A stretch of 64,000 nucleotides of DNA from Watersipora subatra (lineage: Eukaryota > Bryozoa > Gymnolaemata > Cheilostomatida > Watersiporidae), in contig NC_088711.1 of NCBI RefSeq assembly GCF_963576615.1, positions 57,144,248 to 57,208,247 of the forward strand. Reading direction: 5' to 3'. How positions within the stretch are numbered: the stretch's first letter is position 1; each line of letters opens with the position of its first letter. Under the pieces are notes generated by a model. It searched no databases and was not told the DNA's origin. It saw only the letters and a program-made list of their open reading frames with translations. The translations under genes and the position numbers were made by a program. Of this stretch, positions 12,501-22,700 are shown piece after piece.

Positions 12501-15202
12501 TGTTGAGAACTTATGTTGAATTGTACTCGTACTTATGTTGTGTGTCGTGGTATGTGTCTTGGACTATACCAACTGCGAAAGCTGCTAGAATCGTGTTCGC
12601 TAAAATAAAAATTGTTTAGCCAATTGAAAGCCTTTCGTCGACGAATTCGGTGTGCATGCACAGCTCAAATAATTCAGTGATATAAATAAATCGGTGAATT
12701 TCGTGAACTCGGTCAGATTAACGAATAATTCTTTGTGTGGCCATACCTTTACCATTTACTGGAAGCTATTTGAATATTGCTATGTTTTTTTGAATACCAA
12801 ATTTGATGATACTGGTTGCAATCAGAATACAGTTGTTTTGAAGGAGTTAATAAAACAAAATCTATTACATCTTGAGTAAATCGTTTATAAGGAATTTTTA
12901 TTAAAATTTAGATTATTATAAAAAGTAAGAAGCACGTTTCTACTTTTCTGCTCAGGAAAGTAAGATGCATTTTTAATTAGAATATTAGTAAGCTACAAAA
13001 GCCTACAATTTGTAGGATTTTTAAATAGCAGTACAAAGCATTAAATGATTGTTTACGCTTATGATTTTTATGTTTTTCATGTATCTGCTTTTTTAGGAAG
13101 CAAAAGTTCAAATACTAAAAAGCATATCTCTATGGCTAGCCTCAGCTCAATCATTGTTATCAGATGACGCAGAGGGTCAGGCGGTGAGCGACCCAGTTGA
13201 TTGTGTGCCGATCTCTCCTGATGCACAGCTAAAGGCTGCCAAAACCCTTATAGAGGTTGCTGAGTACAGTGTAGGTTTTATTAGTCACCAATATTAAGCT
13301 CGGTGTTGCCTAGAAGTGTGTAGTGGTGAATGTGATTCCGCGACGCGTGTGTAGACTTCACAAATTGCTACACCGCTTTCAAGACAACAATCTATGTACA
13401 CGATTGTACACGTTCATATTTATATATACAAATAAGGTATATATTTAAATGAATATATATATTTATATATACTATGTGAATGCCCGGCGTTGCCCAGGTA
13501 ATGAAAGTTTTTGCGCAGAAAATTTATTTTTATTTAACATATAACAAGAGTTACCATTCTAACTTTCAAACTACATGTCATGAGACAAATATCCTGTGCA
13601 GGTCAAATAAATTAAGAAACCAAATAAACTATAAAAGTGTTTAAATGTGAAATGCTTAGAAAGTAATAGCTAAATAAAGTCTTTTTTGCTACGATTACAA
13701 TAAAAGATGATTTGGGAAGGATACAATTAATATGAATTGAGAAAACAAAAAAAAATCCTGAATATGTTGGATTAATAAAAAAACGTCGTGCATAAAAGTT
13801 TGTGTGTATAAAAAAGGTTACTGTTCCACCAGAAGCCATCTATCAAAGCTTTGAATACGGAGACACTCCTACTTTACGGAGGCTCTTCCCTTGAAGACAA
13901 TGCAATTGTTCGCGCGGGAAAAATTGTCCTTGACCCCAGATATATTAATTGAACCTTACGAAAAATATTTCTTAACAGAGGTGTCGTAACGCATGGCCGC
14001 ATCGGTAAAATAATTAGCGTGCGCTAAAGCTATATCTATAGCCGGAATGCAGACAGACGACAAACATACTTTGAGAAATATATACAGTCAAACATGGATA
14101 ACTCGAACTTCAAGGGACCGAGCAAAAGTGTTCGAATTATCAGAGCATTCAAGTTATCAGAGCACTGTCACAAGTCCATATATTTACTTATTTATTAGTA
14201 GATACATGTACATATACAAACTATAATATAAATCAAAAGCACAAATGGCTTGTTTCAAATTAAATGCTTCTAATGTAAAGTTTAAAACGTTTTCATGAAA
14301 AAGTATAGAGATTTTTCTATCACTTGAGATTGGTTTGTTGTTTGAGGTGATGTTATTGCCAGGACGTTTTTCAGATTGACATTGGCAAAACTTGATCGTT
14401 GTTGAAATGCTCAAAAGAAAAGACATTTTTTTCTTTTGGGGTTTTACCCACGATCAATTTTGCCGTTTTTTCTTGAAGTTTATGCAGATTACCTTACTTT
14501 ACCTGGGATTCGTTAAGAGCAACACTCCGAGGCAGTTCAATTAGAAGTTTTACGAGGTTTTACGGTACATTCTATATCACTCACGCTTTTTTAATAGATA
14601 CTTATTGAATGTACACACGTATTCTGTGTTTAGGTCAAACGATGAATAGTTTTTTGTAGCTCAGACAACGTATACGTTTAATTACAACATTTTTTAAGAC
14701 GTTTTAAACATTCAACATTCCGACGTTGATTCAACACGGAATCAACGTCGGAAAACTATTCATCACGGGCTAGCCGAGTCACGCACTCAAGGATTTTCGC
14801 CACGCACATACAAAACAACATGCGATTTTTGTTTTGTATGTGCGTGGCGAAAATTCTTGCGAGCGTGACCCGGCTAGCCCGTGCTATTCATCGTATCGCA
14901 GTATAAATCAAATTTCACCAAACTTTTAGAAAAGTCGTTGACAAAAATATTTTGCCGATGGTGGTAATAACGACGCTTATGAATTACGAAAAGATGAAGT
15001 TTACCTCTATGGCTTTGAATAAAGTGATTTTCTAAAGCGAAAACAACCGTTTCGGTAGCTGTTGGGCAAAAAAACAGTTCGAATTAACAGTGTTGAGTTC
15101 GAGTTATCTATAGCAATTTATCATTACGTGGGAACGGACCAAAGGAAATGTTCGAATTAACCATGTGTTCGAGCTATCCGTGGACGAGTTATCCATGTTT
15201 GA

Positions 15203-15241
<39 letters not shown>

Positions 15242-18200
15242 TATGCATTTGTATATATATATAGGAATATACAGATAAAAGTATGCAACAAGCAACTGTG
15301 GTACGAAACTGCCAGGTGGTTCGCTGTCTTAGCTCATCAGCGCTTCTTATATACACTTCTTAGATGATAAGCTCCGCCCTTTGTTAAGAGGCCGACTCTG
15401 CGGCCTTAGAGAAGGTTATACTTCCAGTCGAACCGATGGCCAGCTGGATCTCTTCGTGGTTCGGGTCATCTTGGAGGGGTCGGGCTGATCTCTTTGAGTT
15501 CTCTCAGCAGTCTCTCCAAGTTGGCTCTTCTCGGCCTTGTGCTTATTGAGCTGCTGCCACACTTTGTAAGACCCACAATCGGGATTATATAGCTGACATT
15601 AAAACAAAAGCCGATGAAACAAGATACATGTACACAGGCTTTAGAAAGCAATCTTCTTGAATTGTAAAAGTCTGTTCTAATACAACCCTAAACGATGTAG
15701 CATAACGATAATATGCACCAACATGAATCGGATCACAATATTATGGTTAATATATTATCAACATACAGTCAAACATGGATAACTCGCCCACGGATAGCTC
15801 GAACACATGGTTAACTCGAACGGTTTCTTTGGTTCGTTCCCACGTAATGATAAATTGCTATAGATAACTCGAACTCAACTCTGTTAACTTGAACAGTTCT
15901 TTGCCCAATGGCTACCGAAACGGTTATACCTTTAGAAAATCACTTTATTTCAAGCCATAGAGGTAAACCTCAACTTTTCGTAATTCATAAGCGTCTTTAT
16001 TACCACCATCGGCAAAATATTTTTGTCAACGACCTTTCTACAGTAAAGGTTCGGTGAAATTTGATTTTTAACAAACATCCGCTTAGCGATCGCCCTTCGG
16101 AAGCAAGGTAAAGTGAGGTAATCTTTGCATAAACTTCAAGAAAACTCGGCAAAATTGATCGTGGGTAAAACGCTCAAAAGAAAAAGATGTCTTTTCTTTT
16201 GAGCATTCCAACAACGATCAAGTTTTGCCAATGTCAATCTAAAAAACGTCATGGCAATAACATCACCTCAAACAACAAACCAATCTCAAGGGATAGAAAA
16301 ATCTCTATACTTTTTGATAAAATTGTTTTAAACTTTACATTAGAAGCATTTAATTTGAAACAAGCCATTTGTGCTTTTGATTTATATTATAGTTTGTATA
16401 TATACATGTATCTACTAATAAATAAGTAAATACATGGACCTGTGACAGTGCTCTGATAACTGAACGCTCTGATAATTCGAACACCTTCACTCGGTCCCTG
16501 AAGTTCGAGTTATCCATGTGTGACTGTATATATTTACTGTAAATTACTTTTAATTATAGTGTCCAAAATATTGTTATGGTTAATATATTATTTATATATA
16601 TTGTATACTTACTCTAAATTACTTTTTAATTAGAGTGTTTAAAATATTGTGACTTGAGGCAAGCCGTGAAGTAGTATTAGGACTCCCTGTTTCTATTTTA
16701 GAATGCTACAGATGTACTAGAGCTTCTATTGGACCAAGATGATTCCATAGTTGATGTAAGTTGAACAATATCCCAAATTCAATGATATTTAATGTCTACC
16801 ATATTTCCTGTGATTAGGATAAGATGATGATCAGGAGATCACCAGATGGTGACCAAATGACTAGATGATTGTAACTGCAGTCTCCCGTCTAACACCATTT
16901 CTTTTTTTACCTTTCATTCGACGCTGTCCTGCTGCCACATATTTGGGTTAGCCATTTCATTCTTTTGTTGGATGGAATTTCAGGCTTGGTATCTGCTAGG
17001 CTGGGCTAACTATCTTCAGGGAGACGAGTACAAGCTTACAGCTAAATATTATTTGGAGCGGTGCCAAGAAGTAAGATTACATATGGATTCCATTTATGAA
17101 TCACTAGTTCAATTCAACACCAAATGTTCCTGTTTGTTATTTGCACTTTTCATGTTCAAGTCCAAAATTGGAGTGTAACTAGTGCGGGTATTCAAAATTA
17201 TGCAAATTTTCTGAAGAAGTTAGACTCTCTAAAAATTGTACATGTACGCATAAAAGGTTATACAAGAATAAATAAAAAACTTTGGTGAAAGCTGCTTTGA
17301 AATCAGTCATTATCAAAGCAATAACTAAATCCTAAATCTTTCAAGTAATCCTCGATCACAAAAAACATGGATGGTACGGAGAATGACTTGCTTCGGGATG
17401 ACCATTACGACGAAGTAAAAATTACAAGTATTATTTCTGATGAAGGGAACTGTACAACAATTTACTGTTTGAGGCTCAGCTTTGTCAGATATTTTAAGAT
17501 AGAGATTTAGAGTTCTGTAGATGAGTAGTTAAATCCATTTTTGATTGAGTTTCTAGAGTTTTTGTGTAATTTAATCTCCCAATTTTATATCAAAATTGTG
17601 CTGATACTCGGTATGTTTAAATTCTTCAAATTTCACATGATTTATAGTATAGGACTTGTTTGTTGTAAATCAAAATAGAAATCTTTGGCGTTGAATATTT
17701 ATATGTATTATAACCATAAACCTTGTCACATTCAAATTCGTTTTATATATGAGGAGAGAAGTTAAAAATTCAAAGTTGCGACTTTCCGCCGGCGCTGCTA
17801 ATACACAGACATACATGATGTATAATGAAAATAACACAATAAATATAAAACAATATGTAACCTAACAATACTAGTGAGACAATGCTAGTATAAGTAGTTA
17901 ATTAGCCAACTCTTACATCTGGATGTTAAAGTAGTAATTCTCATATTATGGAAATATGTAAGATACTATATTAATAATAATAGTAATGATACAGGTTACC
18001 TATTATCTGATCATTTGCACTCAAATTTTAGAGTCGTCTGACTATTTGAAGATTGTTTAGCCGACCTTATAACTATTATTTTCTCATACGTTTCTTTTTT
18101 ATCAACTTTCTACTGTTTAATCCAGTTGGAATCGGCATTTTACAAAATGATAATTCAAACCCTTCTAGTGAACAAAACAGAGCATTAGAATAACTCACTG

Positions 18201-19236
18201 CAGTAAGGGACTACAGTTCTTACATTCTGTAATATTTTCATGACATTAGGTCTCAGAAAAACACAATTATGAAGATGAAGATGTCCTTGCTCACGTCACA
18301 GAGCTGCTTCAGGAGCTCAGCTCGATAACAGAAGGTAGGTTTATAAGACTTGTTGCCTTCGCCTCTGGGGCAAGTTAGCACATGTCCAAGGAGAACTGTG
18401 TGTCGTAGTAGCTCATCCGGTGTCTAGTGAAACATTTCTCCGAAGGATAGTGGTTTCTATTACTATGAACAGTTAACTATACTAAGCAATCATGAAAGGC
18501 TGGCTACTACCATTATGATCTCAAGTGATTAAAGTGATTTTCTTTCTAGTATATTTACTTTTAATTTGAAACATTCTTTATTTCTTGTAGTGTTTTTTTC
18601 ACTAACAATTATACTTGTCTGTCAGACGCCTACCAGTACAGGGAACGGGCTTATATATGTTCTATTATCTGGTTTGGGATGTATGGATGGTTACAATGAA
18701 TAGAGTGTTCGTCAGTTGAGATTCGCTTTATTCGTTCAATTCGTTTAATTGTGCCAATTGTTAGGAGATGTGCTCCAAATACTAGTACAACTTGCCCCAG
18801 TTTAAGTAGGTGAGATATTAATGACTAGCTGTTGTGAATCATATAGCATTTGTTAATTCGGATGTTCCTTTTGATGATGAAAAGTTGCACACTCTCAAGT
18901 GATCCTCACAAACTAGCTAAAGAACATTATTAGAAAATAAACTGTTCATATTAGCTAAAATCATAAATAATCTCACAGCTTTTGATGAAAAAGCTAAGCT
19001 TGTTAGTTTAAGGAGAGATAATACTATTGCTTGTAGCAAATCTGAAACAATATATCGGGGCTTAAATACCAGGTTACAACACTATCACTTATCGACAACA
19101 CCAAGTCTATTTAGGCTGTATATCTGCTCATCTTATTGTCCCTCATCATGACTTCTAACAGTGTCATCATTTCTTGTTAACAGACCCAGCATCAGACCCA
19201 GAGAGTGATGGGGTGGAGGATATGGAAGCAGACTGA
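563..19236 (+). CDS. TPR-repeat protein, probable Rpl4 assembly chaperone (Acl4-like), 11 coding exons
   Basis: Exons: 563-623, 1457-1527, 4481-4627, 5363-5503, 6278-6393, 11712-11835, 13097-13270, 16702-16755, 16984-17070, 18250-18334, 19184-19236. All introns are GT-AG and the phases close exactly, giving 370 aa ending in TGA. The N terminus is Lys-rich (MPRKSKSKEHQ). Helical TPR pairs follow: residues about 44-110 hold AQRYCQKALEIDNDN and AKQCYGRSVELVPD, exon 6 holds IKKAIEHDETNPEGYQVLADY, and exons 8-9 hold DAWYLLGWANY. The C-terminal tail is acidic (DPESDGVEDMEAD). Family knowledge: yeast Acl4 (387 aa) is a TPR chaperone that binds the nascent ribosomal protein uL4/Rpl4 and escorts it to the nucleus for 60S assembly; length, repeat layout and acidic end agree. 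Assignment is by remembered similarity, so a different TPR protein remains possible. The start is the first ATG of the open exon. Intron 5 (over 5 kb) hosts the nested transposons. Confidence 0.85.
640..1412. repeat. Interspersed repeat with AACCTCTAATTGAACGCC-type ends (copy in TPR intron 1)
   Basis: This intron segment contains the words 'taattgaacgccatggc' near 714 and 'gcgttcaattagaggtttta' near 1377, an inverted pair also found at 25751-25846, 26090-26693 and 49324-49419. Two internal stretches (about 915-985 and 1050-1115) repeat 'agaccgcgttaaac' and a 'tagcctgaga' word. This suggests a degenerate inverted-repeat DNA element with internal duplication. No transposase frame was seen. Confidence 0.5.
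2216..2330 (+). repeat. Possible tRNA-derived SINE fragment
   Basis: The segment has a B-box-like 'gggttcaactcccgg' about 45 bases after an A-box-like 'ggccaagtcgta', the layout of an RNA polymerase III promoter. No cloverleaf can be drawn, so it is not called a tRNA gene. Only one copy was noticed. Confidence 0.3.
2868..2965. repeat. 36-bp tandem repeat, about 3 copies
   Basis: The unit, about 36 bp with core 'aagaataattattcgatttt', is repeated almost exactly three times immediately upstream of the pogo/Tc1-like element at 2969. It appears to be simple local amplification in TPR intron 2. Confidence 0.75.
2969..3727 (+). mobile_element. Non-autonomous TA-flanked element with CAGTCAAACATGGATAACTCG ends, copy A
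   Basis: Termini read 'cagacaaacatggataactcg' and, inverted, 'cgagttatccatgtttgactg', and TA lies on both sides. The element is 759 bp, nearly the same length as copy C (761 bp), and the same sequence is present reversed in copy B. The CAGTNAA-type terminus and TA target are typical of Tc1/mariner, especially pogo-like, elements. No transposase is encoded. An 80-codon frame at 3386-3628 is preserved in all three copies; its function, if any, is unknown. Confidence 0.8.
4766..4873. repeat. Long near-perfect hairpin
   Basis: Arms of about 50 bp face each other with essentially no loop around 4818 (core 'gtagtaattgcgctacaaa' against 'tttgtagtgcaattac'), and the pairing continues out through 'agaaagtaaac' and 'gtttactttttt'. 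It probably represents a short foldback element in TPR intron 3. AT-rich dinucleotide runs follow at 4930-5060. Confidence 0.7.
5788..6228. mobile_element. Inverted-repeat element, 'gatagaaaaatactgatac' family, copy 1
   Basis: The left arm (about 5800-5930) and right arm (about 6095-6210) are reverse complements containing 'gatagaaaaatactgatac', a 'gatcaagttttg' word and 'tcaaacatcaaaaaca'. The spacer is about 170 bp. Related arms recur at 52175-52645 (full pair) and 47180-47335 (one arm). The same internal words are embedded in the TA-flanked elements at 2969, 14085 and 15766, so the families share a module. Confidence 0.65.
6911..8735 (+). mobile_element. Tc1-type DNA transposon, apparently full length
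   Basis: Terminal repeats 'cagtggtgtgcataaacttg' and the inverse of 'caagtttatacacaccactg' differ by one base, and the element is flanked by TA at 6909-6910 and 8736-8737. It is 1825 bp and has a single uninterrupted transposase gene. Near-identical ends and an intact frame point to recent insertion, younger than the element it interrupts. Confidence 0.93.
7354..8379 (+). CDS. Tc1-family transposase (DD34E), intact
   Basis: The 341-aa frame starts at the ATG in MPKVLSTERRAIILHL, although an upstream in-frame TTG extends it. Residues about 1-60 form the first helix-turn-helix (QRQIAAKVGCSQKAVYTAI), followed by a GRPRKTT linker. A second DNA-binding region contains HPSTVRRRLLANGL, and the catalytic core follows. 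Catalytic residues are the Asp of LFSDEST, the second Asp of YYQDDNAPCH and the Glu of SPDLNPIENLW; exactly 34 residues separate the last two, the Tc1 signature. Family role: it binds the terminal repeats and moves the element by cut and paste into TA. Length is normal for Tc1 transposases. No stop, frameshift or missing catalytic residue is seen, so activity is possible. It lies in an intron of the TPR gene on the same strand. Confidence 0.95.
   Translation: MPKVLSTERRAIILHLHKQQKTQRQIAAKVGCSQKAVYTAIKTWTSNGSLKPTYSAGRPRKTTIREDRYLVRRSLADRHLNSTQLCKEIKDNRDIEIHPSTVRRRLLANGLKGCKARRKPLVSEKQRKRRLEWAKDKRFWTTAQWQRVLFSDESTFTIQNHSGNCYVRRRPGEEYSPACTLPTIKHPTGVMVWGCMTAFGVGRLSICEGMMNGDKYIKTMEDVMLPSARSLFTSNDQPWYYQDDNAPCHRAKRVKEWMTRSNVRVIDWPAQSPDLNPIENLWQRIGVIVSKDKPKTKRELIEKIIHAWYHIITPEELRKLVNNMPRRCQMVIKNKDWPIKY
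9225..9739 (-). mobile_element. Diverged, one-ended copy D of the TA-flanked CAGTCAAAC element
   Basis: It ends at 9739 with 'gagttatccgagttagactg' followed by TA, and internally matches copy B, including the 'gatcaattttgc' block, the 'gttaacaaaaatattttgcc' block and 'aatttatcattgcgttggaac'. The other terminus is not recognisable. It is more diverged than copies A-C and lies inside the CCCTAGGACACTTA element. Confidence 0.55.
10092..10140. repeat. Short tandem repeat of 'taattcaaatcaactttggc'
   Basis: About two and a half copies of a 20-bp unit directly follow the right end of the CCCTAGGACACTTA element. The unit resembles the AATTC-rich ends of the outer element. Confidence 0.6.
10465..10610. 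repeat. 10-bp minisatellite 'agtcacatca'
   Basis: About 13 units of a 10-bp repeat, including some with 'agtttcacatca'. The two overlapping frames across it (SHHSHITV) are artefacts of the repeat. Confidence 0.9.
12173..12205. repeat. 13-bp perfect hairpin
   Basis: GTGTCCTTCATAC pairs with GTATGAAGGACAC across a 7-base loop. It lies in TPR intron 6; no repeat-element context was recognised. Confidence 0.7.
12371..12751. mobile_element. MITE with TAAAGGTACGGCCACAC ends
   Basis: The left end 'taaaggtacggccacacg' and right end 'gtgtggccatacctttac' are inverted repeats, and the match continues for about 45 bp through 'aatctgaccg' / 'cggtcagatt'. The element is about 380 bp without coding capacity. 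A target duplication could not be fixed. Confidence 0.7.
13470..13560 (+). repeat. Dispersed repeat with 'tgcccggcgttgcccaggtaat' type core
   Basis: This segment shares a GCCC-rich core and 'aaatttatttttatttaacat' tail with 38820-38910. Related inverted copies are at about 52005-52095 and 29320-29420. Coding content is absent and ends are unclear. Confidence 0.5.
14085..15205 (-). mobile_element. TA-flanked CAGTCAAACATGGATAACTCG element, copy B, with internal insertion
   Basis: Both termini are intact (cagtcaaacatggataactc at 14085 and its inverse ending at 15205) and lie next to TA. It is reversed relative to copies A and C. Compared with them it is about 360 bp longer because of foreign sequence at about 14515-14900. 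The shared 80-codon frame is at 14184-14426 on the minus strand. A (TA)n run follows the right end. Confidence 0.8.
14715..14890. repeat. Double hairpin inside copy B
   Basis: A first stem pairs TCCGACGTTGATTC with its inverse around 14735. A second stem of about 50 bp pairs 'cgggctagccgagtcacgca' with its imperfect inverse 'gcgtgacccggctagcccg' around 14824. The outer word 'gatgaatag' recurs inverted near 14885 ('ctattcatc'). This looks like a separate foldback insertion. Confidence 0.7.
15766..16526 (+). mobile_element. TA-flanked CAGTCAAACATGGATAACTCG element, copy C
   Basis: It is 761 bp with both terminal repeats and TA on each side. It is colinear with copy A and contains the preserved 80-codon frame (16187-16429). 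Together with copy B it forms a large inverted pair about 560 bp apart in TPR intron 7. Confidence 0.8.
17071..18249 (+). other. TPR intron 9, no recognised content
   Basis: AT-rich intron without a recognisable exon, RNA gene or repeat family. Confidence 0.6.
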
Positions 19237-19260
19237 TGTTACAGAGTTATTAGTCATTAT

Positions 19261-19266
19261 AATAAA
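19261..19266 (+). terminator. Polyadenylation signal of the TPR gene
   Basis: AATAAA lies 25 bases after the TPR stop codon, a plausible 3' end. Confidence 0.6.
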
Positions 19267-19612
19267 ACAATCGCATTATTTATATACAGTGTGTTGTGGT
19301 CCATGTTTCAGGATATACGATAAATGGTTTGTTCTTCTCTGCGCGCAAGTAATTTATTTGTAATAAAATTCTTTGCAGGCTGAAAGTTCTAATCACATTA
19401 TTCTAATGCTAAAAATATAATGCGTATAAGTGTGATCCTGGTAAACATGTTGTCCGAATAAGTGAATGTTTGGAAAATTACTTAAACAATTATGAAATGA
19501 TATTTTCACAACCAGTAGGAATATAATAGAAGTTAACATCGCACTGTTTTGTTATTGCGGACAAAAAGAAAAACTGACAATTAGAAATTAAAAACCTAGA
19601 AATTAAAGAGCC

Positions 19613-19618
19613 TTTAAT
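19613..19618 (-). terminator. Candidate polyadenylation signal of the STK16-like gene
   Basis: ATTAAA on the minus strand, about 120 bases beyond the STK16 stop. An alternative AATAAA is at 19353-19358. Either leaves the two convergent 3' UTRs less than about 350 bases apart. Confidence 0.4.
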
Positions 19619-19739
19619 ATAAATAACTTGCACAAACAATTGTAAATCTAAAATCATGTTTTATAAAGTTTACGGTTTAGAAAGTTGGCTTCCTTTAGAG
19701 CACCGATGAGATTGCCACCTGTAATATGCGAGTGCCTGG

Positions 19740-22700
19740 TCACACTCTATTTTCCAAATGATTCTGGATGGATTCTAGCTTGTCTATGACTACATCTATG
19801 CTTGGCCTGAGGTCTGCCTGCACACTCAGCATTGACTTGCTGAGCTCAACCCACTTGTAGGAATACCTGTAAAGCCAAATGCAGTAGTAATATCCATCAA
19901 ACTTGTCCCATGATGCATCTTGATGATGCCTGTCCCATCTGCTGATCTTTCTGTTCAACAGAAAGATCAGCAGCTTTCTATTTTAACAGGCGGGTCATTA
20001 GTCTTCTATTTAGACAGACAGGTTAACAGCTTTCTATTCAATCAGACGGGTTAACATACATATTTCTATTCAAACAGACGGGTCAACATCTTTCTATTCA
20101 AACAGACGGGTCAACATCTTTCTATTCAAACAGACAGATTAACATCTTTCTATTCAAACAGACAGGCCGACAGCTTTTAATTCAGACATGTCAACAGCTT
20201 TCTATTCAAACAGACAGGTTAACATTTTTCTATTCAAACAAACAGGTCAACATCTCTATTTCCACAGACAGGTCATTAGTCTTCTATTGAAACAGACAGG
20301 TCAGCAGCTTTCAATTCAAACAGACAAGTCAACAGCTTTCCATTTAGAATGATAGGTCAACAGTCTTCTATCCAAACAGGTCAACATCTTTCTATTCAAA
20401 CAGACATGTCAACCGCTTTCTATTTAATCAGATAGATCAACAGCTTTCTATCTAGATTTTAAACAGACAGGTCAACCGTCTTTTATTCAAACAGACAGGT
20501 TAACCGTCTTTTATTTAAACAGATAGGTCAACCGTCTTTTATTTAAACACACAGGTCAACTGTCTTTTATTCAAACAGACAGGTCAACCGTCTTTTATTC
20601 AAACAGACAGGTCAACTGTCTTTTATTTAAACAGACAGGTCATCAGTCTTCTATTTAAACTAGTGCTGGGCACGGGTAATAAAACTCGTTGAACTCGCGG
20701 GTTCATCTTCTCTCGAGTCTCGGGTAATAGAGATTTTGAGCATTTCGATCTTGTGGGTTCGGGTTTTGACTTGCGATTTCGGGTTTTGGTACACGGACCC
20801 ATCGAGTAGAGTGAACAAAAACTTGGTTTATTGTGCCCTGCGCTCTAAGCACTGTGTAACTCTTTCATTGCCGTATGCACATTTATGCAAAATCGATGGT
20901 CGACTGCCGTATGTGCACTTTTGCGAATTTCCCAGCATATGCGTAGTAGCCTAATTTTATTATCCATTGAAAACAACCAACAATCGTTAGGACTTCCATG
21001 GTATTGACAGTGATGTCCTGATATTTCTCTATAAAGTTAGCCTAAAATTATGACACAATTTAAAATTTTTGTTTGGAAATTTCCAACTTGAAAATGAACA
21101 TTGTTTGTGTAAGTTTTATGTGAGTACCTCTCGAGTTAGAAAACAGATAATTACTTATGTTGATGACATTATAACCGATTCAGATTGTTGCCATTACACA
21201 GTTAATTGCTATAGCAGTACTGACTCTGATGGTAGTGAAAGTAATAGTTTTGTAAGAGTAAGGAACGTTGTAGAGGGTCGTTTTAGCTTCGTAGCGATCG
21301 TAGCTTCACATCGCTTTATCCATGTGCAAGGTATAGATATGGGTCTATCCATAATCACCATTGTTACAATTAGAGCAGAAATTTATTTATAAAATATTGG
21401 TATTGCATTTAAGATGATTTTAAATCAGATATTCTTATAGAGCTCAACAAGCTCTTTCGAATGATGTATAATATGTAACACTAAAGTTAATTTTTACTGA
21501 GAAATATTTTAGTTAGTGTGTCACTCGCGTTACATCAGAGAAATATGCATTTTGAAGAGCTAGTTGCTTATCCTTAAAACTCTCTGATTTGGCGGGAAGC
21601 ACAATTATAAAAACTTATTTGTCTTATTTGAAAGAAGCTTGCTGACATATGTACTAAAATTTATACAGATATTAGATGGTAGTGGTGAACTACTTGCTTG
21701 TAAACATGTCACCGCTGTTACATCCAATTGTCACCATTGTTACGCTTCTTATATTCTGTAAACTTAAAAGTATTTAAGTTCACTGCAATGAGATCAATAA
21801 TGGTATTAAAGCTAATGATTACAATATATATAGACAAGCCTTAACTTGAAATGTTTTTTATTGGTTTCCAAGTGTAAAATATAATAATATAATAGTTATA
21901 ATACATGACAAACATGATTAAGCTTAAATAACGTAAGATGAAACAATGAATATTGATCATGTAATTGTGAGAATGTACTAACAAATTGTTTTAGATCATT
22001 CTGCATGCTCTAAATCTTCTGTAAAACAGTACTGACCTCTTTTAGAGAGAGTAGCACAAGACAGTGACTTGGCTATGTGATGAAATTCTACCCATGCTAT
22101 ATTTTTGTATTAACAACAAAAGTGTTTTTTGGCCTCTTTAAAAAAACTGCTCTTCAGCTTCGAGGGCATCTACACTTTTTACCACTCTTACATAATGCCT
22201 AGAAGCTTTTTTCCAGGCAGTAATGTTAGCACAAAATCACCTTCTTTCAATGTGCTTGCTAGTTGTTTGATGGGTTCGGAATTGCACTCACTTTCTGGAT
22301 CACTAATTGCATGGTCATCAGGATCAAAAGTAAAAAGTTGAAACTTTTCAATGGCATACTTTTATTTTTCTATTTCTTTGTTTTATTTTATCTTTTCTCA
22401 TCTCTAATGCCATTTTCCAACAATGATAGTCCAACTGTCATTGCTAGTTTATGGACAGTCTGGCAACCTTTGCTTGGGCTGTTTAGAAGTGCTCGATCAA
22501 TCTTTTTACAGCCTCATCTTCAGATTGTGGGTTGCCAAATTGGGAAGTAGTGGCTACAAAAAATGAATTAAAACTTTAATAAAAATTTTTTTACAAAATA
22601 CTTGAAACATTAACTTAAAACATCCATAGTGTACGCAGATGTAGTGAAGCATTAAGTTTTTTGAAGAAAAAAATGAATGTACATACCTGGTAATTTTCCT

